From RUG13409 sp045616985 (GTDB taxonomy: Bacteria; Bacillota; Clostridia; Peptostreptococcales; Anaerovoracaceae): 38,137 nt of DNA. How positions within the stretch are numbered: the stretch's first letter is position 1; each line of letters starts with the position of its first letter. A program made the position numbers and the translations under genes. The notes beneath the pieces are model-generated. The model was given only the letters and a program-made list of their open reading frames with translations. It was not told the origin of the DNA and did no database searches. Positions 16,577-24,844 of the stretch are shown one piece after another. The stretch spans positions 1 to 38,137 of the forward strand of contig JAZLHU010000002.1 in the NCBI GenBank assembly GCA_045616985.1, read 5' to 3'.

Positions 16577-17251
16577 TTAAAGCATATTATTTTCCTTAAA
16601 ACTGAAATACCCCTCCGTCCCGACTATAATATGGTCCAAAAGCGGTATATCCATCAGCTTTCCGGACTCGTAAAGCTGCTTTGTTATGCTTACATCCGCA
16701 ATACTGGGAGACGGATCTCCGCTGGGATGATTATGAGCAACTATAATTGCACCCGCGCCGCATTTCAAGGCATTTGAAAAAACATCCCGCGGAGAAGCAT
16801 TTGCGGAAAAAGCATTTCCTATGGAAACAGTAACCTTCTTGATAAGTTCTCTTTTATTATTCAGCATCAATACCAGAAAGTTTTCCTGATGAAGACTTCT
16901 GATTTCCGCATCAAAATGCTCCTTAATGAGTTCGGGATGATTTATATCAAGCCTGTTTCCGGCATTACCGGTAGCAATTCGTTTTCCAAGCTCAACTGCC
17001 GCAACAAGCTGCGAGCTTTTTGCATCGCTGATTCCCTTGCGTTTAAACTGATGCTTTGAATAATTGGCAAGCTCAAAGAGATTTCCGTTTATTTCAGAGA
17101 TTATCTCAGATGCAATATCAATAACAGAACAGTCCTGAGTTCCGCTTGATATAAGAACTTCAAGAAGTTCCGTATCACTCAGACACTCAGGACCGAATTT
17201 TTCCATCCTCTCACGAGGCTTTTGATTGTCCGGCATATTGGCAAAAGTCAT
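16577..17251 (-). CDS. radC: RadC family (JAB1/MPN metalloprotein)
   Basis: RadC proteins carry an N-terminal helix-hairpin-helix-like region and a C-terminal JAMM/MPN zinc domain. Here the N-terminus has KPRERMEKFGPECLSDTELL and the MPN domain has the metal signature HNHPSGDPSPS with H173, H175 and D186. The length of 224 is typical. The DNA-repair role first assigned to RadC is not well supported in the literature, so the molecular function is open. An AAAGGAG site precedes the ATG, and a TATAAT lies at 17273-17278, just after the glycosyltransferase stop codon. The gene is followed after 80 nt by the MinD-like gene. Confidence 0.94.
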   Translation of the reverse strand: MTFANMPDNQKPRERMEKFGPECLSDTELLEVLISSGTQDCSVIDIASEIISEINGNLFELANYSKHQFKRKGISDAKSSQLVAAVELGKRIATGNAGNRLDINHPELIKEHFDAEIRSLHQENFLVLMLNNKRELIKKVTVSIGNAFSANASPRDVFSNALKCGAGAIIVAHNHPSGDPSPSIADVSITKQLYESGKLMDIPLLDHIIVGTEGYFSFKENNML

Positions 17252-17280
17252 ATTATTTTACTCCTTTTACCAATTATACC

Positions 17281-18384
17281 TTAAAATGCTTCGTTTTTAA
17301 ATACCCAGTTTTTCTGGATAAAATAACTTATAAAGAAAAGGAACAAATCAACAGCGAGCTTTACCAAAGTGCGAATAAATCCGATGATCCCTACCCTGTT
17401 TAAAAGCGAGAAGAACAACAGACACAGCAGATACGAAGCCGCATATTGACATATCGCAATTACTATATAACGACCCCCCGCTTTCTTCACACTTGAATTA
17501 TTGTGAAACACAAGGCTCTTGTTTATTGAAAAGTTCAATACTGCAGAGAATATTCTGGATAATCCTGTTGTAAGGAAGGTTTGAAGCCACAATAATGCCA
17601 CATTTTTAAATACGTAATTTAATATCGTGAACAGAATAAGCTCAAAAAACGCTGAAGCAACGGAGCTGAACATAAACTTCAAGGACTTCGACTTCTTTAT
17701 TATCGGTTTGTATATTCTTATAGAATCCTTAACAGGATCAAAATGACTGCTCTTGTTTTCCTCGATATACAATGTCTGGATAGGAACCTCGCAAAATGGT
17801 ATTCCGGTGTCATTCATAAACATAAGCATATTGCTTTCGTATTCAAATCTGCTTCCTTCAACTTCATTTACCAAAGGAAGAAGATACTTACGGGGAAATC
17901 CCCTGAGTCCGGTTTGAGTATCCGAAAGCTTCATCCCAAACAGCAGCTTAAACACCTTAGAGGTGATCTTGTTCCCCAGCTTATTTCTTGTCGGAACATT
18001 CTTCTGATCAAAATCCCTGCATCCGAAAACAATCTTATTTGAGTCCTCGATCAGCTTTTGCGCCAGCTTCAGTGCATCCTCGGGTGTATGCTGACCGTCG
18101 CCGTCAATGGTAATTACAGCTTCAATTTCAGGGAGATTATTATATATATGCTCAAAAGCATCCTTTAAAGCCTGACCCTTTCCAAGGTTTACAGGATGAA
18201 CAAGAATATCCGTATCGGGATATTGTTTTGCCAGCTCAAACGGCTTCTTATGATTTTCGTCAGATCCGTCATCAACCAAAACAAAACGCGAAAAGCCGAC
18301 GGAACGCATCCCGTCGACTGCTTTCGTGAATTTCTCATCCGGATTTAAGGATGGAACAATAATTGCAATATCGTTTATATCCAT
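17281..18384 (-). CDS. Family 2 glycosyltransferase (DPM1-like) fused to a GtrA-like membrane domain
   Basis: Residues 1-225 form a GT-A glycosyltransferase with IIVPSLNP at the start, VLVDDGSDE (36-43), NLGKGQALKDAF, and the catalytic TIDGDGQHTPED with D94 and D96. This resembles DPM1/DPG synthases that transfer a sugar from a nucleotide donor to a polyprenyl phosphate. Residues about 240-367 hold four hydrophobic helices of the GtrA type, thought to flip the lipid-linked sugar. The fusion joins synthesis and translocation, probably for cell-surface glycan modification. The ATG overlaps the gap stop codon as TAATG, with no clear ribosome binding site, suggesting reinitiation after gap. Confidence 0.92.
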   Translation of the reverse strand: MDINDIAIIVPSLNPDEKFTKAVDGMRSVGFSRFVLVDDGSDENHKKPFELAKQYPDTDILVHPVNLGKGQALKDAFEHIYNNLPEIEAVITIDGDGQHTPEDALKLAQKLIEDSNKIVFGCRDFDQKNVPTRNKLGNKITSKVFKLLFGMKLSDTQTGLRGFPRKYLLPLVNEVEGSRFEYESNMLMFMNDTGIPFCEVPIQTLYIEENKSSHFDPVKDSIRIYKPIIKKSKSLKFMFSSVASAFFELILFTILNYVFKNVALLWLQTFLTTGLSRIFSAVLNFSINKSLVFHNNSSVKKAGGRYIVIAICQYAASYLLCLLFFSLLNRVGIIGFIRTLVKLAVDLFLFFISYFIQKNWVFKNEAF

Positions 18385-19397
18385 TATTTCAAATTAGCCA
18401 TATAATTAAATGTACGAATGAGCTGATTGGTATAACCGTTTTCGTTGTCGTACCAGGATGTAATTCTTACTTCGTATGAACCGTTTCCAAGATCCATAAC
18501 CATTGTCTGTGATGCATCAAAAAGTGAGCCGCAGGTTGAACCGATAACATCCGAAGATACTATTGGCTCATCTGTATATCCGAAGGAATCAGATTCGGCA
18601 GCCTTCATCCTCTTGTTGATAAGATCTGCGCTAAGAGGCTTTTTTGATGTTACAACAGCATCAAGAATTGTGATTGAGCCTGATGGAACAGGGACTCTCA
18701 TTGCATTACCGACAAGCTTGCCCTGCAGCTTTGGGATTACCAGACCGATTGCCTTTGCAGCACCTGTGCTGTTCGGAACGATGTTGACTGCAGCAGCTCT
18801 TGCTCTTCTGAAATCACCCTTTTTATGCGGCCCGTCAAGAACCATCTGATCTCCTGTATATGCATGTACCGTTGTCATCATACCTGACTGAATTGGTGCA
18901 AGATCATTAAGAACCTTTGTCATGGGAGCAAGGCAGTTTGTTGTGCAGGAAGCACCTGAAACAATATTGTCACTTGCCTTAAGTACTTTTTCATTAACAC
19001 CATAAACTATTGTCGGAAGATCATTCCCGGCAGGAGCTGAAATAAGGACTTTCTTTGCGCCGGCATCAATATGAGCCTGAGCCTTTTCCCTGCTTGTATA
19101 GAATCCCGTACATTCAAGAACTATATCAACCTTGAGCTTCTTCCAAGGAAGCTTCTTTGCATCAGCTTCTTTATAAATCGTGATTTCCTTACCGTCAACA
19201 ATAATTGACCCTTCACCGGCCTGAATATCATGGCCCTCCCATCTTTTCTGAGCGCTGTCATACTTTAAAAGATATGCCAGCATATCAGGGCTTGTTAGAT
19301 CATTGATGGCAACAAGCTTGAATCTCCTGTCACCAAAAATTTTTCTGAATGAAAGTCTTCCGATTCTTCCGAATCCGTTAATAGCAACTCTTATCAT
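18384..19397 (-). CDS. gap: Glyceraldehyde-3-phosphate dehydrogenase (phosphorylating)
   Basis: This is the glycolytic enzyme that oxidises glyceraldehyde 3-phosphate to 1,3-bisphosphoglycerate. The 337 residues show GFGRIGR (8-14), the active-site ASCTTNC with Cys151, the general base His178, and WYDNE near the C-terminus. Asp33 in INDL marks NAD+ rather than NADP+ preference. A GAGGAG site precedes the ATG. No glycolytic gene follows; instead the stop codon overlaps a glycosyltransferase start. The neighbouring pgk/tpi/cggR genes usual in Firmicutes are not in this window. Confidence 0.98.
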   Translation of the reverse strand: MIRVAINGFGRIGRLSFRKIFGDRRFKLVAINDLTSPDMLAYLLKYDSAQKRWEGHDIQAGEGSIIVDGKEITIYKEADAKKLPWKKLKVDIVLECTGFYTSREKAQAHIDAGAKKVLISAPAGNDLPTIVYGVNEKVLKASDNIVSGASCTTNCLAPMTKVLNDLAPIQSGMMTTVHAYTGDQMVLDGPHKKGDFRRARAAAVNIVPNSTGAAKAIGLVIPKLQGKLVGNAMRVPVPSGSITILDAVVTSKKPLSADLINKRMKAAESDSFGYTDEPIVSSDVIGSTCGSLFDASQTMVMDLGNGSYEVRITSWYDNENGYTNQLIRTFNYMANLK

Positions 19398-19442
19398 TTT
19401 TGTTTCTCCTCAAATATCTAAATAAATTATCGTAATCGATTT

Positions 19443-19448
19443 ATTATA
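19443..19448 (-). promoter_or_regulatory. Putative -10 element of gap
   Basis: A perfect TATAAT lies about 45 nt upstream of the gap start. No good -35 sits at the usual distance (best is an AACAAT-like hexamer), so an activator or a different upstream contact may be needed. No operator-like repeat is evident in the 86-bp intergenic gap. Confidence 0.5.
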
Positions 19449-19483
19449 CTACAAACAGACCAAATATTGTTGATTTTTGATCA

Positions 19484-21469
19484 TTATGGCATAAAAACAT
19501 GCCTGTAATAGTCGCTATAAAGCATTTCCGTTGAAACTGTGAACATATTCTTTACGGAATTGGTCAGCCTGCTTATATACTCATCCGAAAGCTCATTATC
19601 GCTGAGCCTGTAAACCGTTCCGCTGTTGGCATCAAAAGCTATATCCTTAGTTATGTAGCTTCTGTCTGCAAGAACAGCCAATCCTTCCGCATTTGACAGA
19701 ATATCATTTCCCATCAACATTCTTGAATCGTATTCAAAACCCATAAGATTTGAAACAGTCGGCAAAATATCAAGCTCACAGCAAACCTTATCCACAACAA
19801 CAGGCTCAGTCATAGACGGACTCCACATCAGCAAACAGCCTTTATATTGATTAAACTGCTTTTCATAAGCATCAGCCTGCAAATCCTTTCCTGCCAATTC
19901 CGACAAATTCTTAAGCCCCAATGTATACGGATAATGATCGGGGATCAATACAAATAATGTATTGTCCAAAACACCTTTGCTTTTGAATTCTTCAAGCATA
20001 TATTCCAACGCATTTTCAAGCTCCTGATTGCACGAAACATAGGCCCTGGTTGCCTCTGAATACGGCATATCATCGGATACGGATTTGTTTATCAATGCGA
20101 TTCTGTTGGAATCAAAATTGTAGTACATGTGTCCGCTGAATGTCAGAAAATATACTCCGAATCTTCCGATACTTCCGTTTTCATCACCTTTTAACACATA
20201 CGGCTCCAAAGAGAGCTTCATCATATCCAGATCCGATGTCGGCCAGTCAGCACTTTTCCTTAAACCGGCAGACATAAAATAACATTCCATACCGAAGTTA
20301 GGATGCGTATCGCGTCTGCCGTAGTATTTTCCATAGTAATAATGAAAGCCCCAGCTTTTTGCACCCTCTTTTTTAAGCTGATTTCCTATGGTAAACGGTA
20401 AATAATTTCTTTTTGATGCCGTACAGCTATTGTACTCATAAAAAGTATCCCAGCCCTTACCGAGCAAGCTCGAATCCGGAAGCATACTTGTTAAATACGC
20501 ATACTCGGAATTTGAAGTATTATCGCAAACCGTTGAGTAATAATTATTAAAGACAAATCCTTCGCTTGCCATTTTGTACAAAACCGGTGTCCTGTCTTTA
20601 TCTATCAAATACGGAGAAAAAGACTCACAAGCAAGGTAGACTATATTGTAATCCTTGAACATTCCCGTATATTCATTCTGCTTCGTTCCGTTTTTGGAAG
20701 CAAAGTAATGATGAAGGCTTTTAATCGTTTCATCGCTCTCGTTTTGAATTAAGGCATCAAAATCAATATCCATGTTATTATACGGGTATCCGATTGCGGC
20801 CGCTGTTTCCTCAGCACTATCAATATTATCGTCAATAATTATCTTAGACCCTGAGCTGCCGAAAAACAGACCTCTTATTTCAAGCCTTGCTGAGGTTAAG
20901 GTGCCAAAATTTTTCTCACTCAAACTCAGCACAAAGGTGTCGTGATATATGTCGTAAGGACTGTACGCTTCCGTACCGAATAGCGGGAGCATCAATACAC
21001 AGACGGCATATACAAGTGCAAATGCCAGCAAGGAAACAAGAATATCCTTTGCTTTTATCTGCTTTGTTCGACTCCTGCTGAAAAGAAGCACAACGGAAAC
21101 TGTAACGGGAAGAAGCATACCTAAAATGAACCATTTAACTTCCATAGCCGAAAGAAATGTTTCATGACCAAAGCTTGTCAGCGCATCCCCGCCCATGCCG
21201 ATCTGGACAATTGATAAAAAAGATTTGAACGTATGCTGATAAATCAGATGAACAACATAGAAAAAGAATAAAACAATATTTATGCATAGCGTAATAATCT
21301 TTGATGCTTTATTTTTAAACAGCGAACAAAAAAGACCAAGCAAAACCGCAGCACTGAGTGAAAACAAAACAAGCGGCACGGAAAAGCTGATGTTTCCGTA
21401 AGCCGATAGTCTAAGTAAAGCCTCACTGAGCAATATTGACAAGAAGAAATGCAGTATAAGTAAAATCAT
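19484..21469 (-). CDS. LtaS-like sulfatase-fold phosphoglycerol transferase family protein
   Basis: The start is set at ATG 21469, which forms an ATGA overlap with the upstream stop (661 residues). The N-terminal 160 residues hold about five transmembrane helices. The extracellular domain has the LtaS/sulfatase layout: metal-binding ACESF with E282, the nucleophile region CDNTSNSEYAYLTSMLP with Thr318, and PDHYPY with the late metal ligands. In lipoteichoic-acid synthases the Thr takes glycerol phosphate from phosphatidylglycerol. The exact polymer here is not predictable; it might decorate other glycans. Translational coupling to the pseudouridine synthase gene looks positional rather than functional. 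Confidence 0.9.
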   Translation of the reverse strand: MILLILHFFLSILLSEALLRLSAYGNISFSVPLVLFSLSAAVLLGLFCSLFKNKASKIITLCINIVLFFFYVVHLIYQHTFKSFLSIVQIGMGGDALTSFGHETFLSAMEVKWFILGMLLPVTVSVVLLFSRSRTKQIKAKDILVSLLAFALVYAVCVLMLPLFGTEAYSPYDIYHDTFVLSLSEKNFGTLTSARLEIRGLFFGSSGSKIIIDDNIDSAEETAAAIGYPYNNMDIDFDALIQNESDETIKSLHHYFASKNGTKQNEYTGMFKDYNIVYLACESFSPYLIDKDRTPVLYKMASEGFVFNNYYSTVCDNTSNSEYAYLTSMLPDSSLLGKGWDTFYEYNSCTASKRNYLPFTIGNQLKKEGAKSWGFHYYYGKYYGRRDTHPNFGMECYFMSAGLRKSADWPTSDLDMMKLSLEPYVLKGDENGSIGRFGVYFLTFSGHMYYNFDSNRIALINKSVSDDMPYSEATRAYVSCNQELENALEYMLEEFKSKGVLDNTLFVLIPDHYPYTLGLKNLSELAGKDLQADAYEKQFNQYKGCLLMWSPSMTEPVVVDKVCCELDILPTVSNLMGFEYDSRMLMGNDILSNAEGLAVLADRSYITKDIAFDANSGTVYRLSDNELSDEYISRLTNSVKNMFTVSTEMLYSDYYRHVFMP

Positions 21470-22401
21470 TTGCTTAACGCCCTGATGTAATTTAAACAAT
21501 ATTCCATATCATAAGGAAGCGGAGCCTCTGCCTTAACAATTTGTCCGTCTCTTGGATGTACAAATTCAATATAATAAGAGTGCAGGGCCTGTCTTGGCAT
21601 CCACACAGGATTTTCATTATATCCATATAATTGGGCATACAGTTCATCTCCGACAAGAGGATGTGCCATGTCTGTAAGATGAACCCTGATCTGATGAGTT
21701 CTTCCTGTATCGAGCTTCAAGTCCAAAAAAGAAAACCCTTTTATTTCGCCGTAAACAGCATCGGGAAAAGATTCCAGCACGCTGTAATGCGTAACAGATG
21801 GATAGCCATTCGGACATACAATACGCCTTGCTATGTGATCGGGATCCTTATCAATAGGCCTATCAATTGTGCCGGAGCCTTCCATAACTCCATGAACTAT
21901 TGCTTGATACTTTTTTATTACCCTGTTTTCTTTCATCTCATTGGAAATGAAATCCTGACAATGAGCGTTTTTTGCAATAATGATCAAGCCCGAAGTATAC
22001 ATATCAAGGCGATTTACAAATCGGAGCTTGTATACCTCAGCTCTTTGGCGCATTCTGTAGGTCAAAGCGTTGGCAAGAGTACCATTTTGGAAATTATATG
22101 TCGGATGGACAATCAGACCCGCCTGTTTGTTTACTATCAGCAAATCCTCATCCTCGTAAACAACTTCAAGCGGAATGTCTTCAGGTTCAAAGTAGCTTTG
22201 TTCATCGGGATATACAGCCCTTACAATATCGCCCTCGTATACCCTGGCTCTGACATTTACATGCTTATCGTTTAAAAGAATATCACCGGAAACTTTAATC
22301 TTTTTAAGCAGTCTTGACGAAAGCTCCATTCGCAGATTAAGTATCTCCTTAACATAACGACCTTCATCTTCTTTTTTTACAACGTAAACAGATTCAGCCA
22401 T
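21466..22401 (-). CDS. RluA-family pseudouridine synthase (RluD-like)
   Basis: Family members isomerise specific uridines of 23S rRNA or tRNA. The 311 residues begin with an S4-like RNA-binding segment (about 13-66, including SSRLLKKIKVSGDILLN). The catalytic domain follows, with LLIVNKQAGLIVHP (87-100), the active-site RLDMYTSGL with Asp133, and the conserved LDTGRTHQIRVHL. The usual catalytic motif is RLDxxTSGL, and it is intact. The target uridine cannot be deduced. The ATG overlaps the HAD gene stop as TAATG, and the stop overlaps the LtaS-like start as ATGA. Confidence 0.93.
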   Translation of the reverse strand: MAESVYVVKKEDEGRYVKEILNLRMELSSRLLKKIKVSGDILLNDKHVNVRARVYEGDIVRAVYPDEQSYFEPEDIPLEVVYEDEDLLIVNKQAGLIVHPTYNFQNGTLANALTYRMRQRAEVYKLRFVNRLDMYTSGLIIIAKNAHCQDFISNEMKENRVIKKYQAIVHGVMEGSGTIDRPIDKDPDHIARRIVCPNGYPSVTHYSVLESFPDAVYGEIKGFSFLDLKLDTGRTHQIRVHLTDMAHPLVGDELYAQLYGYNENPVWMPRQALHSYYIEFVHPRDGQIVKAEAPLPYDMEYCLNYIRALSK

Positions 22402-23234
22402 TACAGCTCTCCGGCAAGGTATTTTTCTATGATAACAGCACAGCCGCTTTCATCGCAGTCCGGGGCAATAATATCGGCTATTGCTTTTAAACCATCTCTT
22501 CCGTTTTCCATCGCAACAGAAACGCCGGCGGCTTCAAGCATGCTTATATCGTTTGAACCATCCCCGAAGGCCATTGTTTGGGACACATCAATACCCAAAT
22601 ACTCCGCCAATACCGCTAATGCCTTTCCTTTTGTTGCATTCTCATCATTGATTTCAACATTATTTCTGACGGAGCTTGTTACGGCAGTATTCGGAAACAT
22701 CACCTTAAGCTCTGCTGCAGCATGTTCCATCAAATCCAAATCAGTCATATAGAATTGGATTTTCTGAACATCCCTGCTTCCTTCCCTGAGAAAAGCCTTA
22801 AGCTCCTGTACCGGCTGTCTGAATTTACGAATCATCTGCAAATACGGCCCCTGGGCATAATCTGCAGCAGCATCGTACAGGCGCTGACTCATAAACGCTT
22901 CATTTTTGCTGTAGCAATCATATATGGCCGGTAATGTATCCAGATACTCCATTACCCTGATTGCCGTATCACAGCTCATATCAGCAGAATAAATAAGCTT
23001 ATTGTTTTTTACATCAAATACATAGGATCCGTTTATGCTGATTACATAATTTACAATGCCGAGATCCATAACCTCCGCAGGAAGTGCAGCAGGAAGCCGT
23101 CCCGTGGAAGGTACTATTTCTATTCCGCGTGATGCTGCCTCTAAAAGTGCAATCCTGTTCCTTTCAGACAAATGCTTATCTCTGCACAGAAGCGTGTTAT
23201 CCATATCGAATGCCATAATTTTCATTTTATTCAT
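22401..23234 (-). CDS. Cof-type HAD family phosphatase
   Basis: The 277-residue protein has the HAD motif I FDMDNTLL with nucleophile Asp10 and Asp12. It also has motif II STGR, a C2-type cap (about 85-190), a motif III lysine in NENATKGKAL, and motif IV GDGSNDISML. These proteins dephosphorylate sugar phosphates or flavin/pyridoxal phosphate; the substrate is unknown. It is first in a three-gene overlapping operon. An extended -10 (TGCTATAAT) lies only about 9 nt upstream of the ATG, and no ribosome binding site is visible, so the mRNA may be leaderless. Confidence 0.93.
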   Translation of the reverse strand: MNKMKIMAFDMDNTLLCRDKHLSERNRIALLEAASRGIEIVPSTGRLPAALPAEVMDLGIVNYVISINGSYVFDVKNNKLIYSADMSCDTAIRVMEYLDTLPAIYDCYSKNEAFMSQRLYDAAADYAQGPYLQMIRKFRQPVQELKAFLREGSRDVQKIQFYMTDLDLMEHAAAELKVMFPNTAVTSSVRNNVEINDENATKGKALAVLAEYLGIDVSQTMAFGDGSNDISMLEAAGVSVAMENGRDGLKAIADIIAPDCDESGCAVIIEKYLAGEL

Positions 23235-23242
23235 AATGATAT

Positions 23243-23251
23243 ATTATAGCA
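23243..23251 (-). promoter_or_regulatory. Extended -10 promoter of the HAD operon
   Basis: TGCTATAAT is a perfect extended -10 on the minus strand, with TATAAT at 23243-23248. Transcription would begin at about 23236, next to the ATG at 23234. A second TATAAT on the plus strand at 23270-23275 faces the opposite way for the amidohydrolase gene, so the two promoters share DNA. Confidence 0.65.
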
Positions 23252-23269
23252 AAGATTGTAATATTCTTG

Positions 23270-23275
23270 TATAAT
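23270..23275 (+). promoter_or_regulatory. Putative -10 element of the amidohydrolase gene
   Basis: TATAAT occurs 42 nt before the amidohydrolase ATG. The matching -35 region (TAGCAA at 23247-23252) is weak and overlaps the divergent -10 element. A GGAGG ribosome binding site precedes the ATG. Confidence 0.5.
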
Positions 23276-23317
23276 ATATCAGTAAATAAATTTTTAATAT
23301 TGTTTTGGAGGTAATGT

Positions 23318-24592
23318 ATGAAATATGCAATTATAAACGGAAAAGTTTTATCCGGACATGAAGATATGCAGCCGGAGGAAAAGATTATTCTTGTTGAAGA
23401 CGGGAAAATTGCTGCTGTCGCAGATCCATGTACAAGCATTGACGGTTATGAGCTTATTGATCTTGGCGGGAAATACATTATGCCGGGACTTATTAACATG
23501 CATGTTCATATTCCTGCAAGCGGCAAACCAAAGAAAGGCAAAACCGATTACAATGCCATAGCAAAGCTTTTAAAGTTCGGCCTTGCCAGAGCTGTCGTAA
23601 GAAGCATGTGCCAAAACCTTGCACTCCAGCAGCTCCTTTCGGGAACAACAACGATAAGAGCCGTTGGCGGTGTAATGGATTTTGATACAGAACTCAGAGA
23701 CAAAATCAACCAAAAGAAAGTTAAAGGTCCGAGGATCCTTGCAGCAAACTATGCGGTATCCGTTCCCGGAGGCCATATGACAGGTTCTGTTGCCCTTCCG
23801 GTAAACAGTCCGGAGGAAGCAGCTCAGATGGTTGAAGATTTGGCAAAAACCAAGCCAGACCATATTAAGCTTATGATTACCGGCGGTGTACTTGATGCAA
23901 TCGTTCCCGGCGAACCCGGCGTTTTAAAGATGCCTCCCGAATACGTTAAAGCTGCATGCGACAAAGCACACAAGCTCGGACTTAAGGTTGCCGCACACGT
24001 AGAAAGTACCGAAGGTATGGTTGTTGCACTGAAAAACGGTGTAGATACCATTGAGCACGGCGGAAAGCCAAGCGAAGAAACAACCGCATTATTCAAAGAG
24101 ACAGGTGCTGTTTTAATCAACACCCTTTCCCCTGCAGTTCCGTTTGCCGTTATGGATCCTTCCATAACAGGTATGACAGAAACAGACCTGATAAACGGAA
24201 AGGCACTGTTTAACAATATTATTGAGGGAACAAATGAAGCGTTAAAACAGGGCATTACCGTTGGGCTCGGTACAGATACAGGCTGTCCGTATGTTACACA
24301 TTATGATATGTGGAGAGAGCTTTATTACTTTATTAAGTATTGCAATGTATCCAACGCATTTGCAATCCATACGGCAACAATGATCAATGCAAAAATTGCC
24401 GGTATAGACCATATTACAGGCTCTGTTGATGCAGGTAAATCAGCCGATTTAATCGTAACAGAAAAAAATCCGCTTGAAGATATCACAGCTCTTCGGAATA
24501 TTAAGATGGTTGTCTTCCGCGGCGAAATCATCAATGAGCCAAAGCCAAACAGATACGAAGAAGTTGACAAGAATCTTGACCTTGTAATGTAA
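23318..24592 (+). CDS. Metal-dependent amidohydrolase (imidazolonepropionase-like)
   Basis: This is the only intact gene here on the plus strand. Its 424 residues begin with a small beta-sandwich part (1-55). A TIM-barrel follows with the amidohydrolase ligands: HVH (H62, H64), a likely carboxylated Lys184 in HIKLMITGG, H227 in AAHVES, H247 in EHGG, and D320 in GTDTG. The barrel returns to the sandwich at DAGKSADLIVTEKNPLED. Family members cleave cyclic amides, dipeptides or related C-N bonds. The substrate is unknown. No transport or degradation genes are adjacent, and the histidine pathway genes expected for a true imidazolonepropionase are absent. A GGAGG site precedes the ATG. Confidence 0.92.
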   Translation: MKYAIINGKVLSGHEDMQPEEKIILVEDGKIAAVADPCTSIDGYELIDLGGKYIMPGLINMHVHIPASGKPKKGKTDYNAIAKLLKFGLARAVVRSMCQNLALQQLLSGTTTIRAVGGVMDFDTELRDKINQKKVKGPRILAANYAVSVPGGHMTGSVALPVNSPEEAAQMVEDLAKTKPDHIKLMITGGVLDAIVPGEPGVLKMPPEYVKAACDKAHKLGLKVAAHVESTEGMVVALKNGVDTIEHGGKPSEETTALFKETGAVLINTLSPAVPFAVMDPSITGMTETDLINGKALFNNIIEGTNEALKQGITVGLGTDTGCPYVTHYDMWRELYYFIKYCNVSNAFAIHTATMINAKIAGIDHITGSVDAGKSADLIVTEKNPLEDITALRNIKMVVFRGEIINEPKPNRYEEVDKNLDLVM

Positions 24593-24844
24593 TTACAAAG
24601 ATATTGCCCAAAGTGAGAGGAGCTGTAACAGCTCCTCTTTTTTCGGTTTCTTTTCAGAATATTTTTCTTTAAGACGATACAGAATGATTTCCCGATAAAA
24701 CCGTGAATCATCACCGATAGACCTTTTATCAATCGAATCCGAAAGATCTGAAATCAAAAGCTCATAATCAAATTCAACATCCTGCTCTATTCGTTTTCTG
24801 AGTTCTGCAAGCTCTGATTTGAATCCGGAAAACAGATTCTGCAT
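24593..24844 (-). CDS. Small charged helical protein at the end of the Tad operon (unknown)
   Basis: I do not recognise this 83-residue protein. It is rich in Glu, Lys, Asp and Leu and predicted to be mostly helical, with no transmembrane segment or signal. Support for it being real: AAAGGGG lies 9 nt before the ATG, the gene is the last of the Tad pilus cluster, and it overlaps the preceding pseudopilin gene by 58 nt out of frame. Its last 20 codons run through the transcription terminator of the convergent amidohydrolase gene. Its stop codon abuts the amidohydrolase stop codon. Confidence 0.7.
   Translation of the reverse strand: MQNLFSGFKSELAELRKRIEQDVEFDYELLISDLSDSIDKRSIGDDSRFYREIILYRLKEKYSEKKPKKEELLQLLSLWAISL
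24617..24643 (+). terminator. Terminator of the amidohydrolase gene
   Basis: GAGGAGCT and AGCTCCTC form a perfect 8-bp stem with a GTAAC loop, followed by six T residues on the plus strand, 25 nt after the amidohydrolase stop. It lies inside the coding sequence of the convergent small gene, where it encodes an EELLQLL stretch. Confidence 0.88.

Noticed and set aside
21631..22275. Plus-strand open frame of 214 codons
   Set aside because: It is antisense to the pseudouridine synthase gene, whose motifs are intact, and the translation looks like a hydrophobic shadow with no recognisable domain.
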